In this document: positions 62,714 to 64,000 of the stretch, one piece after another
Layout of the letters: each line of letters starts with the position of its first letter
Position numbering within the stretch: position 1 is the first letter of the stretch
NCBI GenBank assembly: GCA_964036155.1
Contig: OZ038423.1
Location: forward strand, 6,153,249-6,217,248
Direction: 5' to 3'
From: Diploscapter coronatus
Taxonomy: Eukaryota; Nematoda; Chromadorea; Rhabditida; Rhabditidae
DNA: 64,000 nt
Notes under the pieces: generated by a model
What the model was told of the DNA's origin: nothing
The model's database searches: none
What the model saw: the letters and a program-made list of their open reading frames with translations, nothing else
Position numbers and translations under genes: made by a program

Positions 62714-63172
62714 CGCTGTCAGATTATTACGAACTGACTGTTTCAGTTCAGCCTTCCCCCGTTCTCACTGCTATTTTATAACAATCATATTTCGATGTTT
62801 TCAGCTAAATTAACAAATGGATCAATGGGGAAATTTCAGGCCAAACTTTAGTCTCCCAAATCGCGTGTTCAATCTCTCTGCAAACAGTCAAATCGCTAAA
62901 AATTCAACTGCAGAAATCTCCTCGCTTCTATCCATTTCGAGCCATTCTTATGGCAATCCAACTAATACAACAAACTAGTTAACTAAAATGCCAGAATCAA
63001 AAATCGTATGATTTGAGATATTTTGTAACAGAATAAAGCAATGAAGACACTGAGATCTAGATTAGCACTATTTAGATATTTTATTTATGAAAATCTTTGT
63101 TGTAATTATTAACTTGAAGAATTGAGTAAAATTCTTCTTGTACCGAAGCTTCATGCGACTAAAGATCAGTAC
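62714..63172. other. Upstream region of the ShK gene
   Basis: Presumed promoter region for the minus-strand ShK gene. A TATA-like tattttata lies near 62772-62780, about 60 bases before the start codon. No gene is visible otherwise. Confidence 0.4.
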
Positions 63173-63388
63173 CTATTTTTCCTGGGAAAATTTCATAGCC
63201 TCCTTGCTTATTTCATTAGAATCCATCAACGATTGAACTTGAGCGTAGCTTTTAGTTTGTTTTCTCACTATAATAACTACACTGCATGGATTACGCTGTA
63301 GCTTATCTTTGGCAAAAATATTGCTATTTCTTGGTCTAAACTTCAACACCAAAGTTTTGCAGCAATGATTCGACTGGCGGTTTTGCAT
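63173..63388 (-). CDS. Possible small intronless gene, 71 aa, unknown
   Basis: An open frame from ATG to TAG encodes a basic, hydrophilic protein with no recognisable motif, signal peptide or membrane helix. It lies about 400 bases downstream of the ZYG-11/ZER-1-like gene on the same strand, so it could equally be that gene's 3' flank. Support is only its length and tolerable codon use. Confidence 0.25.
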   Translation of the reverse strand: MQNRQSNHCCKTLVLKFRPRNSNIFAKDKLQRNPCSVVIIVRKQTKSYAQVQSLMDSNEISKEAMKFSQEK

Positions 63389-63790
63389 GTAGAAATTTCG
63401 ATAATTTGTTCTATTTTTCCATATCCGGAAAGGTCAAATCAAATACAGCTGCCGTGTCGCTAGACAATCCTCGTGAGGGAATGTCCCTTGTTCAATTTTC
63501 GGAAATAAATCGAATTTTAATGAGTTAGCAATTGGGAAAAGATTTTGATTTGTTTCAGTAAATACTAGATCAGTTAATGATCATAGATACACTGCAATTT
63601 ATAATATCTAGAGTTTAGTTTGTGTTGGAAATGGAAAGATCATAAATCTGCGCGATAAAGGTATAGTTTGTACAATTCGAATCTACAAATACATACTTTA
63701 GTGCACCATGGCTTATTTTAAGTACAATAAAAACTATTGAGTGAGAATGTAGCAGAATAAATTATTTCATAAATAAGCAATTCAACGGTT

Positions 63791-64000
63791 CTACATATTG
63801 TTGAGTACGATGTTTGCTAAATCTTTGATTTTCTGTATTGTTTTTGGCGTTTGAACCAGTTGCTGAAGTGGACGAATTCCACCTTCATCCTTTATTAAAT
63901 CACCGTATCTAAAATATTTTAGTTAATTGTTTTTTTTGTAAATATTTCTCTATTTGCTATGATCTATCGACACCAAATTTGCTAGAACCCAGACACTGAA
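63791..64000 (-). CDS. Armadillo-repeat protein, ZYG-11/ZER-1-like C-terminus (partial)
   Basis: Two exons are seen: 64000-63972, cut by the window edge and containing SVWVLANL, and 63908-63791, containing YGDLIKDEGGIRPLQQLV and ending KDLANIVLNNM. The WVLANL and EGGIxxLQ patterns are Arm/HEAT-like and match the C-terminal end of ZYG11/ZER1-family substrate receptors of CUL2 ubiquitin ligases. The exon junction works in phase 2 with an unusual gtgtcg-type donor context. Other Arm-repeat proteins are possible because so little is visible. Confidence 0.55.

Overview
The window reads as chromosomal DNA of a nematode, most likely a chromadorean close to the Caenorhabditis/Plectus side of the phylum but not obviously C. 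elegans itself. The reasons are AT-rich DNA, many 40-60 nt introns ending in tttcag or ttttag, nematode-style UDP-glucuronosyltransferase and EGF+ASC channel genes, ShK-type secreted proteins, and a 5S rRNA gene that matches the nematode form over its full 119 nt. Gene models were built by hand from splice signals, with exon phases checked across each junction. No database search was possible, so family names rest on motifs and domain order.

Layout. 0.9-7.1 kb and 8.5-14.5 kb (minus): two paralogous receptor tyrosine kinase-like genes of the PDGFR/VEGFR (nematode VER-like) type. Each has three Ig domains, a Ser/Thr-rich stalk, one membrane span and a divergent kinase domain. Exon lengths are largely conserved between the copies. 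Copy B seems to lack the ATP-loop exon, and two nested transposons sit where it should be. 14.8-15.05 kb (minus): orphan 3' exons of an unidentified gene. 16.4-18.7 kb (plus): a complete UDP-glucuronosyltransferase. 18.86-19.33 kb (plus): the last exons of an acyl-CoA oxidase with a peroxisomal SKI tail and no 5' part. 19.9-26.9 kb (plus): an EGAS-type gene with a signal peptide, EGF repeats, a WSC-like domain and a DEG/ENaC channel ectodomain plus TM2.

27.5-29.6 kb: a 2-kb foldback element with ~0.9 kb inverted arms and TA target duplication. 29.7-30.0 kb (minus): two exons of a Cys-rich gene. 30.63-30.75 kb (minus): 5S rRNA. 32.6-50.1 kb (minus): a 14-exon EGR/Krox-type three-zinc-finger transcription factor with a 10-kb intron. 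53.2-56.9 kb (minus): a complete Ig-domain single-pass membrane protein without a kinase. 58.15-58.54 kb (plus): a 53-residue secreted Gly/Tyr-rich peptide. 58.9-62.7 kb (minus): a secreted Cys-rich protein with three ShK domains, whose introns hold three different inverted-repeat elements. 63.8 kb to the end (minus): the last two exons of an Arm-repeat ZYG-11/ZER-1-like protein.

The genes do not form one pathway. The common themes are cell-surface and secreted proteins (RTK-like, Ig, EGAS, ShK, peptide), detoxification or lipid metabolism (UGT, ACOX fragment), and heavy invasion of introns by small inverted-repeat transposons. I see no prokaryotic gene, CRISPR array or virus-like gene.
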